This document shows positions 56,067-64,000 of a DNA stretch of 64,000 bases, piece by piece. Source of the stretch: Oceaniglobus indicus (GTDB lineage Bacteria > Pseudomonadota > Alphaproteobacteria > Rhodobacterales > Rhodobacteraceae). The DNA lies in the NCBI RefSeq assembly GCF_002751875.1, contig NZ_NMZM01000003.1, positions 344,069-408,068 of the forward strand, read 5' to 3'. The stretch's first letter is position 1; each line of letters begins with the position of its first letter. The notes beneath the pieces are model-generated. The model ran no database searches, had not been told where the DNA came from, and saw only the letters and a program-made list of their open reading frames with translations. A program made the translations under genes and the position numbers.

Positions 56067-56525
56067 TCATCGTCCGTTGTGATTGTCCACGTAGGTCTTC
56101 ACGAAGTTCTCGAGCTGCGATGTGTCGCATTCAAAGCCCATCTCTTCGGCCTTCTGGATGACCTCGTCGCCGGTCATGCCCTGCTCGCAACCGACATGCA
56201 TCATCACCATCGCGCCCGAGCGTTTGCCCGACGCGCAATGCACCAGCATCGGCGCCGGCAACTCGGCCGCCTTCCGGCGGAACTCGTCAACCACGCTGTC
56301 CGACAGGTCCGCTCCATCCACCGGCTCATGGAGATATGCCAACCCGGCGTCCTCGGCCTCCTGCCCCTCTTCTTGCGGTTTCATTTTCAGCTTCGCCGTC
56401 TCATCACGGGTCTGCATGTTGACGAGCGATTTGAAGCCTTCCTGCGCCGCCTGCCGGATCTGTTCGGCGTCGGGCACGAACTTGGCAATCGTGAAACGGT
56501 CATTGATCTGAACGGTATCTTGCAT
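56067..56525 (-). CDS. DUF442 / BLH-type protein tyrosine phosphatase-like protein
   Basis: This 152-residue protein has VHCASGKRSGAMVMMHVG, a HCx5R-type active-site loop (Cys followed five residues on by Arg) typical of cysteine phosphatases. It resembles the N-terminal domain of BLH (beta-lactamase hydrolase-like) proteins. The central region has an insert of charged residues (MKPQEEGQEAEDAG). The ATG at 56525 follows AGGAGG. It is 10 bp from the persulfide dioxygenase gene, the arrangement seen in sulfide-responsive BigR-type operons. Confidence 0.85.
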   Translation of the reverse strand: MQDTVQINDRFTIAKFVPDAEQIRQAAQEGFKSLVNMQTRDETAKLKMKPQEEGQEAEDAGLAYLHEPVDGADLSDSVVDEFRRKAAELPAPMLVHCASGKRSGAMVMMHVGCEQGMTGDEVIQKAEEMGFECDTSQLENFVKTYVDNHNGR

Positions 56526-56535
56526 CTTGTCCTCC

Positions 56536-57927
56536 TCAGCTTGGCTTTTCGACTTCATAGTTGGCGGCTTGCCAAGCCTTCCAGCTTCCCGGAACGTTGT
56601 GCACCCGATCAAAGCCATTTTTTTTCAGCAGGCTCGCGGCGATCGAGGCGCGAAAACCGCTGGCGCAATAGGTCGCATAGGGTGCCGAACGCTCGAGATC
56701 GGTCATCCGGTTCCGCAACTCTCCGAGAAAGGCGTGACGGGCGTGGGGGACGTGCCCGTCCTTCCATTCGGCAGGCTTGCGCACGTCAAGCGGTTGCAAA
56801 TCCCCCGCCCGCTTCAAATCATGCACCGAAATCTGGGGGATCTGGGCAAATTCCTGTCCCGCTTCGCGCCAGGCCGCCATGCCGCCGGCAAGATAGCCGC
56901 CGAAGTCGGTAAAGCCCGTGCGCCAGAGCAAGCGCAGGACATCGGGCAGGTCGCGGTCATCGTGCAGGACCAGGTAGATCGGCTTGTCCGGATCAAGAAG
57001 CCAGCCCGCCCAAACCGACAGTTCGGGCCGCGCGCCGATGTTGATGCTGCCCCCCACGTGGCCCGCGCCGAAGTCCAGCATATCGCGCACATCCAGAAGC
57101 TGCGCGTCAGCCTCGGCGGCCTTGCCGAATTGCGCGACCGTCAGCGGCGGGATTCGCGGCAGGTTGCGCAACACCTCGGGTCCGGCCGCGTTCACCTTCT
57201 TCGTCCGCGGATAATGTGTCGGCACCGGAGGCGCGTCGCCCAGGATCGCCTGCTTGAACGTCTCCGGATCATTGATCTGCGCATAGCTGTTGAACCGCCG
57301 CTCGTACCCGATGGTCGATGACATCCGATCACCGATGTCCGGCCCACAGGCCGACCCGGCGCCGTGGCAGGGATAGATGATGACGTCATCGGGAAGCGCC
57401 ATGAAGACGTCCTGCACGGTATGAAAAAGCTGCTCGGCCAGTTCCTCGGTTTCGTCCTTGCCCAGAAGGTCGGGGCGGCCCACGCTGTCGACGAAAAAGG
57501 CGTCGCCCGAAAGAACACCCCAAGGCGTCTCGGTGTCAGCGTCGAACAAGAGATAGGACATGTGTTCGGGCGTATGGCCGGGGGTGAAACGGGCCTTCAT
57601 CCGCATGTCGCCGAAGGTGAATTCGTCACCGTCGCGCACCGGTTCATGGTCGAAACCGTATTGCGCACCCGCCTCGGCGCTGACGTGCAACCGGGCCTGC
57701 CCGCCAAGCCTGTCCACCAATTCGCGCGCGCCGCTCAGGAAATCGGCGTGGATGTGCGTTTCGAAGACATGGGTGATGGCAAGGCCGAAGCGGCGCGCGG
57801 TTTCAAGATAGATGTCGACGTCGGGGCGCGGATCGACAACGGCGCAGGTGTGGGCCGAATCGTCGCCGAGCAGGTAAGAGCATTCGGCGACCCCGTCGGC
57901 CAAAATCTGTTTAAAGCGTAGGGTCAT
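56536..57927 (-). CDS. Persulfide dioxygenase-like MBL hydrolase fused to two rhodanese domains
   Basis: This 463-residue protein has an N-terminal metallo-beta-lactamase domain with THIHADFLSGARELVD, FTPGHTPEHMSYLLFD, GDAFFVDSVGRPDLLG and YPCHGAGSACG, the ETHE1/BLH iron-binding pattern. Two rhodanese domains follow. The first has HDDRD where the active Cys should be and is probably inactive. The second has ATYCASGFRASIAASLL and keeps the Cys. Such enzymes oxidise persulfides to sulfite during sulfide detoxification. The ATG at 57927 has an AAGGAGG site; an upstream 63-codon extension is rejected. Confidence 0.92.
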   Translation of the reverse strand: MTLRFKQILADGVAECSYLLGDDSAHTCAVVDPRPDVDIYLETARRFGLAITHVFETHIHADFLSGARELVDRLGGQARLHVSAEAGAQYGFDHEPVRDGDEFTFGDMRMKARFTPGHTPEHMSYLLFDADTETPWGVLSGDAFFVDSVGRPDLLGKDETEELAEQLFHTVQDVFMALPDDVIIYPCHGAGSACGPDIGDRMSSTIGYERRFNSYAQINDPETFKQAILGDAPPVPTHYPRTKKVNAAGPEVLRNLPRIPPLTVAQFGKAAEADAQLLDVRDMLDFGAGHVGGSINIGARPELSVWAGWLLDPDKPIYLVLHDDRDLPDVLRLLWRTGFTDFGGYLAGGMAAWREAGQEFAQIPQISVHDLKRAGDLQPLDVRKPAEWKDGHVPHARHAFLGELRNRMTDLERSAPYATYCASGFRASIAASLLKKNGFDRVHNVPGSWKAWQAANYEVEKPS

Positions 57928-58149
57928 GATTGTCCTCCTTGCGGCCAAACGCATGGGCGTCCCGTGTCGTTCCCGCACCCGCCCGGCGCGCGCCTGCGCG
58001 GCAGGTGCCTGATCGCAGGTTGCCGTTACGCTTGTGACTTGATACCCGACGCGTGATCGACGTTCTGTCCATGAACCCACGCTGCCGGCCGGTTGGATGC
58101 CCGCAGTGCCAGGCATCTTGAACAGGTCTTGCCCCTACCGGAGATGGAA

Positions 58150-58713
58150 ATGACAGATCTGAACCGCCGTCACGGCCTGAACCCGCCCCACAGCGAAGTG
58201 GTCAACGCGTGCCAGCACATCGCGCCATGCGACGCGTTGGACATGGGGTGCTCGAACGGCCGCAACGCCCTGTACCTGGGCGAGCAGGGCTTCAACGTCA
58301 CCGCAGTGGACAGCAACGCCAATGCCATCGGCATGCTGCAATCCATCGTCGCGCAGGAAGGCATCGGCAATGTCGATGCACAGGTGTACGACATCAACCA
58401 GGCCGCGTTGCAGGCTGACTTCGGGTTCATTTCCTGCACCGTTACCCTGATGTTTCTTGATCCCGGGCGCGTGGAGACAGTGATCGCCGACATGCAGGCC
58501 CATACCGTGCCCGGGGGTGCCAACCTGATCGTATGTGCCATGGATACGACGGCGCACCCCTGCCCGATCGCGTTTCCGTTCACCCTGAACGAAGGCCAGC
58601 TCGGCGCGCTTTACCAGGGGTGGGAGATGCTCAAGTACAACGAGGATCTCGGCACGATGCACAACGGCGCCCAGTTGCAGTTTGCCACCATGCTGGCGCG
58701 CAAACCGGCATAG
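58150..58713 (+). CDS. tehB: TehB-like tellurite-resistance SAM methyltransferase
   Basis: This 187-residue protein resembles TehB, a SAM-dependent methyltransferase that detoxifies tellurite. The SAM site is ALDMGCSNGRNALYLGEQGF, and later blocks NLIVCAMDTTAHPCPIAFPF and GWEMLKYNEDLGTMHNGAQL match TehB well. The Cys in HPCPIAFPF is at the tellurite-thiol position of E. coli TehB. ATG 58150 sits 6 bases after GGAG; ATG at 58144 is an alternative. tehA is not in the window. Confidence 0.92.
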   Translation: MTDLNRRHGLNPPHSEVVNACQHIAPCDALDMGCSNGRNALYLGEQGFNVTAVDSNANAIGMLQSIVAQEGIGNVDAQVYDINQAALQADFGFISCTVTLMFLDPGRVETVIADMQAHTVPGGANLIVCAMDTTAHPCPIAFPFTLNEGQLGALYQGWEMLKYNEDLGTMHNGAQLQFATMLARKPA

Positions 58714-58719
58714 GCGGGA

Positions 58720-58851
58720 ACGCCCGCGATCACGGGCGTCGCAGCCACCCCGATATATAGCCGGTGCGTGGCCGATCGCCGCGAACCGGCTTTTTTCTGG
58801 CCAGTGATCCAGGGCTGGCGATGAATCCTGCACTGCCCGCCATGCAGGATT
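58720..58851. promoter_or_regulatory. tehB 3' hairpin and inverted repeat upstream of the RTX-Hint gene
   Basis: A 7-bp hairpin (58720-58739) follows tehB without a T-run. Further on, AATCCTGCA (58824-58832) pairs with TGCAGGATT (58843-58851) across 10 bases. The sequence TTAACG occurs at 58850-58855 and again at 58868-58873, spaced 18 bp. These lie in the 220-bp upstream region of the RTX gene and could be operator sequence. Confidence 0.45.
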
Positions 58852-58933
58852 AACGGCATCTTCGCATTTAACGCATAGCGTCCCTCCTGATTTCTGCTGG
58901 TGCATATCGCCGAACAGTTGATCAGGGGACCCG

Positions 58934-61900
58934 ATGACCACCCATACCGTGACCCTTCTTTCGCCGTGGGATGTGACCAATCTGACCACTCCCGGCCCTG
59001 CCGGGGCGTTCCCGAACGCCGGCGACGAATTCCGGCTTGACGCGAACTGGTCGAACTCGACCCATGCGCGCACCATGACGGTAACCGATGACGACCCCAA
59101 GCTGAGTGGCGATCCGGCCGAGACCAACGTGGATGACAGGTCGCAGCAAACGGCGGTGGTGACAAGCCACTCGGGCGCGCCCATCGCCAGCGGCTATGCC
59201 TTCGCGGAACATGCCTTTGAACTTATCGGCCCGGACAATGCCACGGTGACCGTCCATGCCATCTATGTCGACAACACACTGGTCGGCTATGCGGCGGATG
59301 CCCCGATTCAGCCGGGCGCGAACTACAAGGTGACCAAAGCCTATCAACCCAACGGCGCCGCCGAAGCCAGCTATTCCAGCTTCGATGCGCAGGAATATGA
59401 GCAATCTCCCGACAACACCATCGCCGGGACCAAACGCCAGGACAGTCTTGAGGGCGGCACTGGTAACGATACGATCGCGGCGTTCAGCGGCAATGATACC
59501 CTGGGCGGCGGGGACGGCAACGACAGGCTGGATGGCGGGGCCGGCGACGACAGCCTGCGCGGCGGCAGCGGCGACGACAGCCTCATCGGCGGGGACGGCA
59601 GCGACACCTTCGCGGTTCACGACGGCTTTGGCAGCGACACGATTGTCGGGGGCGAAGGCGGCGCGAACCACGACACCATCGACCTCAGCGCACTGACCGC
59701 GCCGGTTACCGTCACCTATACCGGCGACAAGGCGGGCACGATTACCGACGGCACCTCGACGCTGACCTTCTCGGAGATCGAGCATATCGTCCTGACCGAG
59801 CACTCCGATCTGGTCGATGGCCGCGACGATGCAGCCGGGATGCAGATCGACGGCCGCGACGGAGACGACACGATCAAGGGCGGCCAGGGTCAAGACACGA
59901 TCGACGGCGGTGCAGGCGACGACCGGCTGGAAGGCGGGGGCGGCAACGACCTGATGTCCGGCGGCGATGGCCGCGACACGTTTGTCATCGACGACGGCTT
60001 TGGCAGCGATACCATTATCGGCGGCGAAGGCGGCTTCAACCACGACACCATCGACCTGGCCAATCTGACCGGCCCGGTCACGGTCACCTACAGCGACGGC
60101 AAGGCGCCAACGATCACCGACGGCGCGTCGACGCTGAACTTCACCGAGATCGAGCAGGTCGTCCTGACCGATCAGGCCGATATCGTGGATGGCACGGCCG
60201 ATACGACCGGAATCCGCGTCGAAGGGCAAGGCGGCAACGACAGCCTTTTCGGCGGGTCCGGCAACGATATCCTCTCCGGTGGCACGGGTAACGACAGGAT
60301 CGACGGCGGCGATAACGCTGACCGCCTTTATGGCGAGGATGGCAACGACACCCTGCTGGGCGGTGCGGGCGATGACAGGCTTGACGGCGGCATGGGCGAC
60401 GACAGCCTGCAAGGCGGGGCCGGCAGAGATACGCTGAACGGCGCTGCCGGCAACGATACCCTTTCGGGTGGCGATGGCGCAGACCTGCTTGTGGATCGCG
60501 GCGGCAACGACTTCATGCACGGCGATGCCGGTGACGATTCCATCTACGCGCTCGACGGAAACAACTTCGTGACCGGTGGCAGCGGGAACGATTACATCCG
60601 GGCCGGCGCGGGTCACGACGAGATCGATGGCGGGACCGGCAATGACACGATCCTCGCCAATGCCGGCGACGACATGATCGATGGTGGCGCGGGCGACGAC
60701 CTTATCGATGGCGGCGGTGGCAGTGACTGGATCACCGGCGGCGAGGGCAATGACAGCATCCGGGGCGATGCCGGTGACGACGCCCTGAGCGGCGATGACG
60801 GCAACGACACGATCGATGGTGGCACGGGCGACGACGAGATCGTCGGCGGTATCGGCGATGACAGTTTGCTTGGTGGTGATGGCCACGATTATCTGGGCGG
60901 CGATGAAGGCCATGACACCATTTCGGGAGGTGACGGCGACGACGCTGTGGACGGCGGAGCCGGCAATGATGTCCTTGCCGGAGACGGTGGCAACGATTGG
61001 ATCAGCGGCGGCACGGGCGACGATCAGCTTTCGGGTGGCGATGGCACCGATACCTTCGACTATGCGCCAGGCGACGGTCACGACACGATCACGGATTTCA
61101 ACACCGGCAACACCGGCACCCTCTCGGACGGGAACAGCCAAAACAACGACTTCATCGACCTCAGCGGCTATTACGACGATATCTGGGATCTGCACGCGGA
61201 CCAGGCTGACGATGGCATCCTGAACCAGTCGAACACGACAAACCTGAACGGCGGCAAGACCGACTATTCCGACAACACCCGGTTCGGCAAAGGTTCGATC
61301 ACCTTCACCGACGCATCCGCCGACAGTTCCAGCTTCACGACCGAAAACACCGGTGTGGCCTGCTTTGCGCCCGGCACTGTCATCCGCACGCCCGATGGCG
61401 ATGTCCTGATCGACGATCTGCAAGTTGGTGATCTGGTGATGACGCTGGACAACGGCCCGCAACCCATCCGCTGGCTTTACCGCGGCGCCCATCCGCTGGA
61501 GGACGCAAAACCGACTGACAAGCCCGTGCTGATCGCCGCCGGTGCGCTGGGCAACGGACTGCCGACACAAGATCTGATCGTGTCACCACAACACCGCATG
61601 CTTGTCGGCGGCAGACAGTTGGCCTCTCGGTTCGACACCGAGGCTTTCGTTCCGGCAAAATCCTTGGCTGCCTTGCGCCACATCCGACACATGCACGGCA
61701 GGAAAGCCTTCGCCTGGACACATTTTTCCTGCGACCGCCACGAGGTCATCTTCGCCAACGGATGCCTGAGCGAAAGCCTGTTGCTTGGACCGATGGTGAT
61801 GAAAGGCCTAACAGGGGCCGAACGCAACGCCCTGACGAACATCTACGGACACGCGCCCATCAACGACGAACCGCTGAATGGCCCTGCCGCCCGTCCTTGC

Positions 61901-61969
61901 CTGAAAGCCGGCGACGTATGGCAGCATCTAGCGAGATGCAAGAACGACAAAGAACTGCGCCGCTCGTAA
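58934..61969 (+). CDS. RTX calcium-binding protein with C-terminal Hint domain
   Basis: This 1011-residue acidic protein has an N-terminal non-repeat domain (about 1-165) and a long RTX region of GGxGxDxLxx nonapeptides (about 170-710), the Ca-binding parallel beta-roll. A linker leads to a Hint_2 domain starting [20 protein letters not shown] (Cys810), with [16 protein letters not shown] and [20 protein letters not shown]. About 65 residues follow. There is no Sec signal; type I secretion is expected. Within the RTX region a 124-residue module is duplicated. The Cys at the Hint start is intact, unlike in the other two Hint genes. Confidence 0.93.
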   Translation: MTTHTVTLLSPWDVTNLTTPGPAGAFPNAGDEFRLDANWSNSTHARTMTVTDDDPKLSGDPAETNVDDRSQQTAVVTSHSGAPIASGYAFAEHAFELIGPDNATVTVHAIYVDNTLVGYAADAPIQPGANYKVTKAYQPNGAAEASYSSFDAQEYEQSPDNTIAGTKRQDSLEGGTGNDTIAAFSGNDTLGGGDGNDRLDGGAGDDSLRGGSGDDSLIGGDGSDTFAVHDGFGSDTIVGGEGGANHDTIDLSALTAPVTVTYTGDKAGTITDGTSTLTFSEIEHIVLTEHSDLVDGRDDAAGMQIDGRDGDDTIKGGQGQDTIDGGAGDDRLEGGGGNDLMSGGDGRDTFVIDDGFGSDTIIGGEGGFNHDTIDLANLTGPVTVTYSDGKAPTITDGASTLNFTEIEQVVLTDQADIVDGTADTTGIRVEGQGGNDSLFGGSGNDILSGGTGNDRIDGGDNADRLYGEDGNDTLLGGAGDDRLDGGMGDDSLQGGAGRDTLNGAAGNDTLSGGDGADLLVDRGGNDFMHGDAGDDSIYALDGNNFVTGGSGNDYIRAGAGHDEIDGGTGNDTILANAGDDMIDGGAGDDLIDGGGGSDWITGGEGNDSIRGDAGDDALSGDDGNDTIDGGTGDDEIVGGIGDDSLLGGDGHDYLGGDEGHDTISGGDGDDAVDGGAGNDVLAGDGGNDWISGGTGDDQLSGGDGTDTFDYAPGDGHDTITDFNTGNTGTLSDGNSQNNDFIDLSGYYDDIWDLHADQADDGILNQSNTTNLNGGKTDYSDNTRFGKGSITFTDASADSSSFTTENTGVACFAPGTVIRTPDGDVLIDDLQVGDLVMTLDNGPQPIRWLYRGAHPLEDAKPTDKPVLIAAGALGNGLPTQDLIVSPQHRMLVGGRQLASRFDTEAFVPAKSLAALRHIRHMHGRKAFAWTHFSCDRHEVIFANGCLSESLLLGPMVMKGLTGAERNALTNIYGHAPINDEPLNGPAARPCLKAGDVWQHLARCKNDKELRRS
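59441..61060 (+). repeat. RTX nonapeptide-coding tandem repeats
   Basis: Tandem 27-base units encode GGxGNDxLxG-type nonapeptides through most of this interval. Two larger copies of a 124-codon module begin GDGRDTF/GDGSDTF with FGSDT, at roughly 59602-59970 and 59974-60240. The units diverge at the DNA level, so this is an old protein repeat and not a CRISPR array. Confidence 0.85.
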
Positions 61970-62370
61970 ATCGGCACCTAAACGGAATAAGCTCGAACTC
62001 ACTCTTCAGGGAACTGGGCCGTTGGGAAATACTGCTTAAGGAGCTCCAGAGAACGCGCGACGATGTTGAAAATAAACGCTAAAGCAGTATAAACTAAACT
62101 ACGCACTGTTCGAACTCCCGAAAGAACCATCCTTGGCGACAAGTGTTTGTCGCTAGGGATAGCTCTACGAAATTTTCAATCTAAGTATCCGCTCCGCAAG
62201 GCGGCCCTGAGCCGACATTCATGTCAACTGGAACGGACGACTGGAGCCGGTCGCTCCGCATTCGATCCCGGCTCAGCCAAGTGGATAGTGATGGCGATAC
62301 TGATGTCGACTCCGTATAGTTCGGCATCGCAGTCCTGTGAAGTGCACATCCTTCCAAGGAACGTACATGG
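61970..62370. other. Low-G+C gene-free interval after the RTX-Hint gene
   Basis: Composition shifts at about 61980 from GC-rich to clearly AT-richer sequence and remains so to the IS boundary at 63654. Within this stretch I see no gene with a ribosome-binding site and no tRNA or direct repeat. Short frames exist in several phases but have no family character. The right part joins a decayed reading frame. It is probably an acquired segment now degrading. Confidence 0.5.
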
Positions 62371-63654
62371 TTACCCACGTCGATCCCGGTTGCGCGGAGC
62401 ATGAAAAGCCTTGCCTTTCGACGGCTTTTGTGGACGATTAACCTCCCGCCGACTGTTGTTTCCATCATTTCGTTCAGTGATGCTGTTCCAGCTTCTAACG
62501 TCTTGCAAATAGAGCAGGAGGTTGTCTTGCGCAGGTCGTGATAGTCTTTTAAATATTTCGTCGGTGTTTATCGTGAACAATCGTTCGCTCCATGTTTGAT
62601 CTCCGTCCCAATCGATGCCGTATCTCTTAAGCTCACGAACACAAGCTGTACCGAGAACCCGATGGGATAACTCGAATTCAGCCCTTCCGTCGAATTAAAA
62701 GGTTTTTAATGCCTCGTGACAAATTTTACGCAGGCCAACATGTTTTGCTGTAACGAAGAGATTTTTGTGATTTTTTCGCATGTTATGAAAAAGCGAATTA
62801 AGCAAGCTGATCGCAATCTGTTGGTCAAATGAGGTGGAGCCCATACCGCGGACTCCACCGGCGTTACTCCATCCCTCTCCATCCAATTGGGTAAGCCAGC
62901 AGTATCTCCAGGCCCAAGGAAGACTTTCAGCGTCAATCAATGACTGCAATGCTGTGTGATAGTTCGTTCTATTCGGAATTAGAGACGTCTTGAACGGCTC
63001 AAGTATTTTTCTCCATACAGAATTGCTGTAAAGCGACTTGGAAAAACTCTCTACCCCGCCGTGAGGTTCCGATAGGAAATCGATATATGCCTGTGATATT
63101 CTACCCGTCGAATAGGAGAAGGTTTTCGCCCACGCTTTAACGTTTTCAGCGCTGCCAGAATCTATCAGGAACTCGCGAACGCCATCGCGGAAAACACCAG
63201 AGTATCGCTCGTGATCTTTTGGCTCTGGTGGACGGTTGATCATTCTGTCCGCTACGATAAACTCAGCAAATGATCGATGACCAAAATAAAATGTATCACC
63301 AGACTTCTTTTCAAGAATTGAGCCAACCAGCAATTCACGACAAAGAGGCACAAGGTCATCCTCATCGTCTCTCTCAATGTCACCATAAAGCTGTTTCGGA
63401 ATTTGGTGAGAAGAAAAAGAGATACTTGCATTTTTATCCAACCAGAGCCAAAGAGCTAGGTCACCGATAAATGTTCTCCTCCTCTTGGTAGAGATATCAC
63501 TTCTGTTTCTCTTTTCTGCCTCGCGATCATATAGGGAGGACATAAACTCTTGATATAGCACCCAACGTGAAGAAGTTGATTTGAACTGGGCGAGATCAAA
63601 ATTAGGATCCTTGGCAAGATCAGTCAAAATCTTTGAATGAACAGGTTTCTTGTA
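62371..63654 (-). pseudogene. Remnant of NACHT/STAND-type NTPase gene, IS-truncated with in-frame stop
   Basis: The minus-strand frame runs unbroken from the IS boundary (63654) to a TAA at 62695-62697 (319 codons), then continues in the same frame with protein-like sequence to 62371. The first part has AEKRNRSDISTKRRRTFIGD, LALWLWLDK and FYFGHRSFAEFIVADRM; the last is the Phe-x-His-Arg-Ser-x-x-Glu-Phe pattern seen after NACHT domains. The ATPase part would be 5' of 63654 and is gone. The frame past the TAA reads ELSHRVLGTACVRELKRYGI. Family assignment is by motif memory only. Confidence 0.6.
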
Positions 63655-64000
63655 GGGTCAGGACCCATTGATTTTCGACTGGTTGCATGATTCACGGGTC
63701 GAAAATCGAGCGGTGAACATGTCTGATCTTTTCTGGCTATCCGACGCCCAGATGGCGCGTCTTGAACCCTTCTTCCCCAAGTCCCACGGCAAGCCCCGTG
63801 TCGATGACCGGCGCGTCTTGAGTGGTATTATCTTCATCAATCGCAATGGCTTACGGTGGAGGGATGCGCCCAGTGAATACGGGCTGTACAAGACGCTCTA
63901 CAATCGTTGGAAACGATGGAGCGAAAAGGGCATCTTCGCCGAAATGCTTATTGGTTTGGCGGCTGACCACGGCGAAGAGAAGACCGTGATGATCGACGCC
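63655..64000 (+). mobile_element. IS5-family insertion sequence, left part
   Basis: The element begins near GGGTCAGGACCC (63655), next to a TA that could be half of a two-base target duplication, and contains the transposase start. An inverted repeat, ATTTTCGAC (63671-63679) with GTCGAAAAT (63698-63706), lies just before the transposase ATG. The right end is outside the window. G+C rises again within the element. It truncates the NTPase-like gene and is therefore younger than the insertion of that gene. Confidence 0.8.
63719..64000 (+). CDS. IS5-family transposase, N-terminal part
   Basis: The first 94 residues are present and run off the window. The sequence MSDLFWLSDAQMARLEPFFP, GKPRVDDRRVLSGIIFINRN and GLRWRDAPSEYG is the N-terminal domain of IS5/IS427-type transposases. 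LYNRWKRWSEKGIFAEML follows, and the last visible motif (VMIDA) is where the first catalytic Asp of the DDE triad lies. Many such elements need a programmed frameshift to make the full transposase; this cannot be tested here. Confidence 0.9.
   Translation, partial: MSDLFWLSDAQMARLEPFFPKSHGKPRVDDRRVLSGIIFINRNGLRWRDAPSEYGLYKTLYNRWKRWSEKGIFAEMLIGLAADHGEEKTVMIDA

Noticed and set aside
59441..61060. CRISPR-like tandem repeats
   Set aside because: The units are 27 bases, in frame, diverged and encode RTX nonapeptides; there are no spacers.
58922..61570. 882-codon minus-strand frame opposite the RTX-Hint gene
   Set aside because: It is the antisense of regular Gly-Asp nonapeptide codons, giving an Ala/Val/Ile-rich repeat product with no start signal.
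62181..62468. 95-codon minus-strand frame in the low-G+C interval
   Set aside because: It is out of frame with the NTPase remnant, has no domain character and no convincing start.

Overview
This window is a GC-rich alphaproteobacterial chromosome segment, most likely from the Rhodobacterales (Roseobacter/Paracoccaceae group). The placement rests on several features: the order tRNA-Trp, secE, nusG, rplKAJL, rpoBC with a nearby tuf copy; a fused ATP sulfurylase/APS kinase; three Hint-domain proteins (one an RTX protein); small families I associate with this order (DUF6473, a HIG1-like twin-membrane protein, YbjN next to proC); a CCTCCGGCGGGAGTATTT intergenic element; and a CtrA-type box.

Region 1 (1-1.2 kb) is the end of an IS66 element inserted just beyond the rpoC terminator. 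Region 2 (1.2-19.8 kb, nearly all minus strand) is information-processing core: tRNA-Trp, secE, nusG, rplK, rplA, rplJ, rplL, rpoB, rpoC, then tuf, a CorA/ZntB-type transporter, a lipoprotein and parC. Region 3 (19.9-31.3 kb) is housekeeping and accessory metabolism: an SH3b protein, an SDR, a HIG1-like protein with PduO-type cobalamin adenosyltransferase, etfBA, sodC, a DUF6473 protein, 3-hydroxybutyryl-CoA dehydrogenase, AsmA, rimO and a first Hint protein. Region 4 (31.6-44.6 kb) has an M48 lipoprotein protease, a DCC1-type thiol protein, a class II HDAC-like deacetylase, a hemerythrin, aspS, a CFA-synthase-like methyltransferase, a GT87-like membrane protein, carB, a flavodoxin and tdk.

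Region 5 (44.6-51.2 kb) has the tightly packed proC-csaA-dehydrogenase run, a CtrA-like box before an unknown gene, ybjN, ubiK and the overlapping lgt-midA-pgeF operon. Region 6 (51.3-58.7 kb) has an unlisted 46-residue ORF, a second Hint protein, an Lrp regulator divergent from trxB, sat/cysC, a persulfide dioxygenase/rhodanese pair and a TehB-like methyltransferase. Together trxB, sat/cysC and the persulfide genes make a sulfur and thiol neighbourhood.

Region 7 (58.9-64 kb) is accessory. A 1011-residue RTX-Hint protein is followed by an abrupt fall in G+C and by a decayed gene. That gene resembles the C-terminal half of a NACHT/STAND NTPase. It is cut at its 5' side by an IS5-family element and carries an in-frame stop near its 3' end. 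The most unusual material is this remnant, the set of three Hint proteins (two lacking the usual first Cys), and the CtrA-like box in front of an unrecognised gene. I saw no complete novel multi-gene system.
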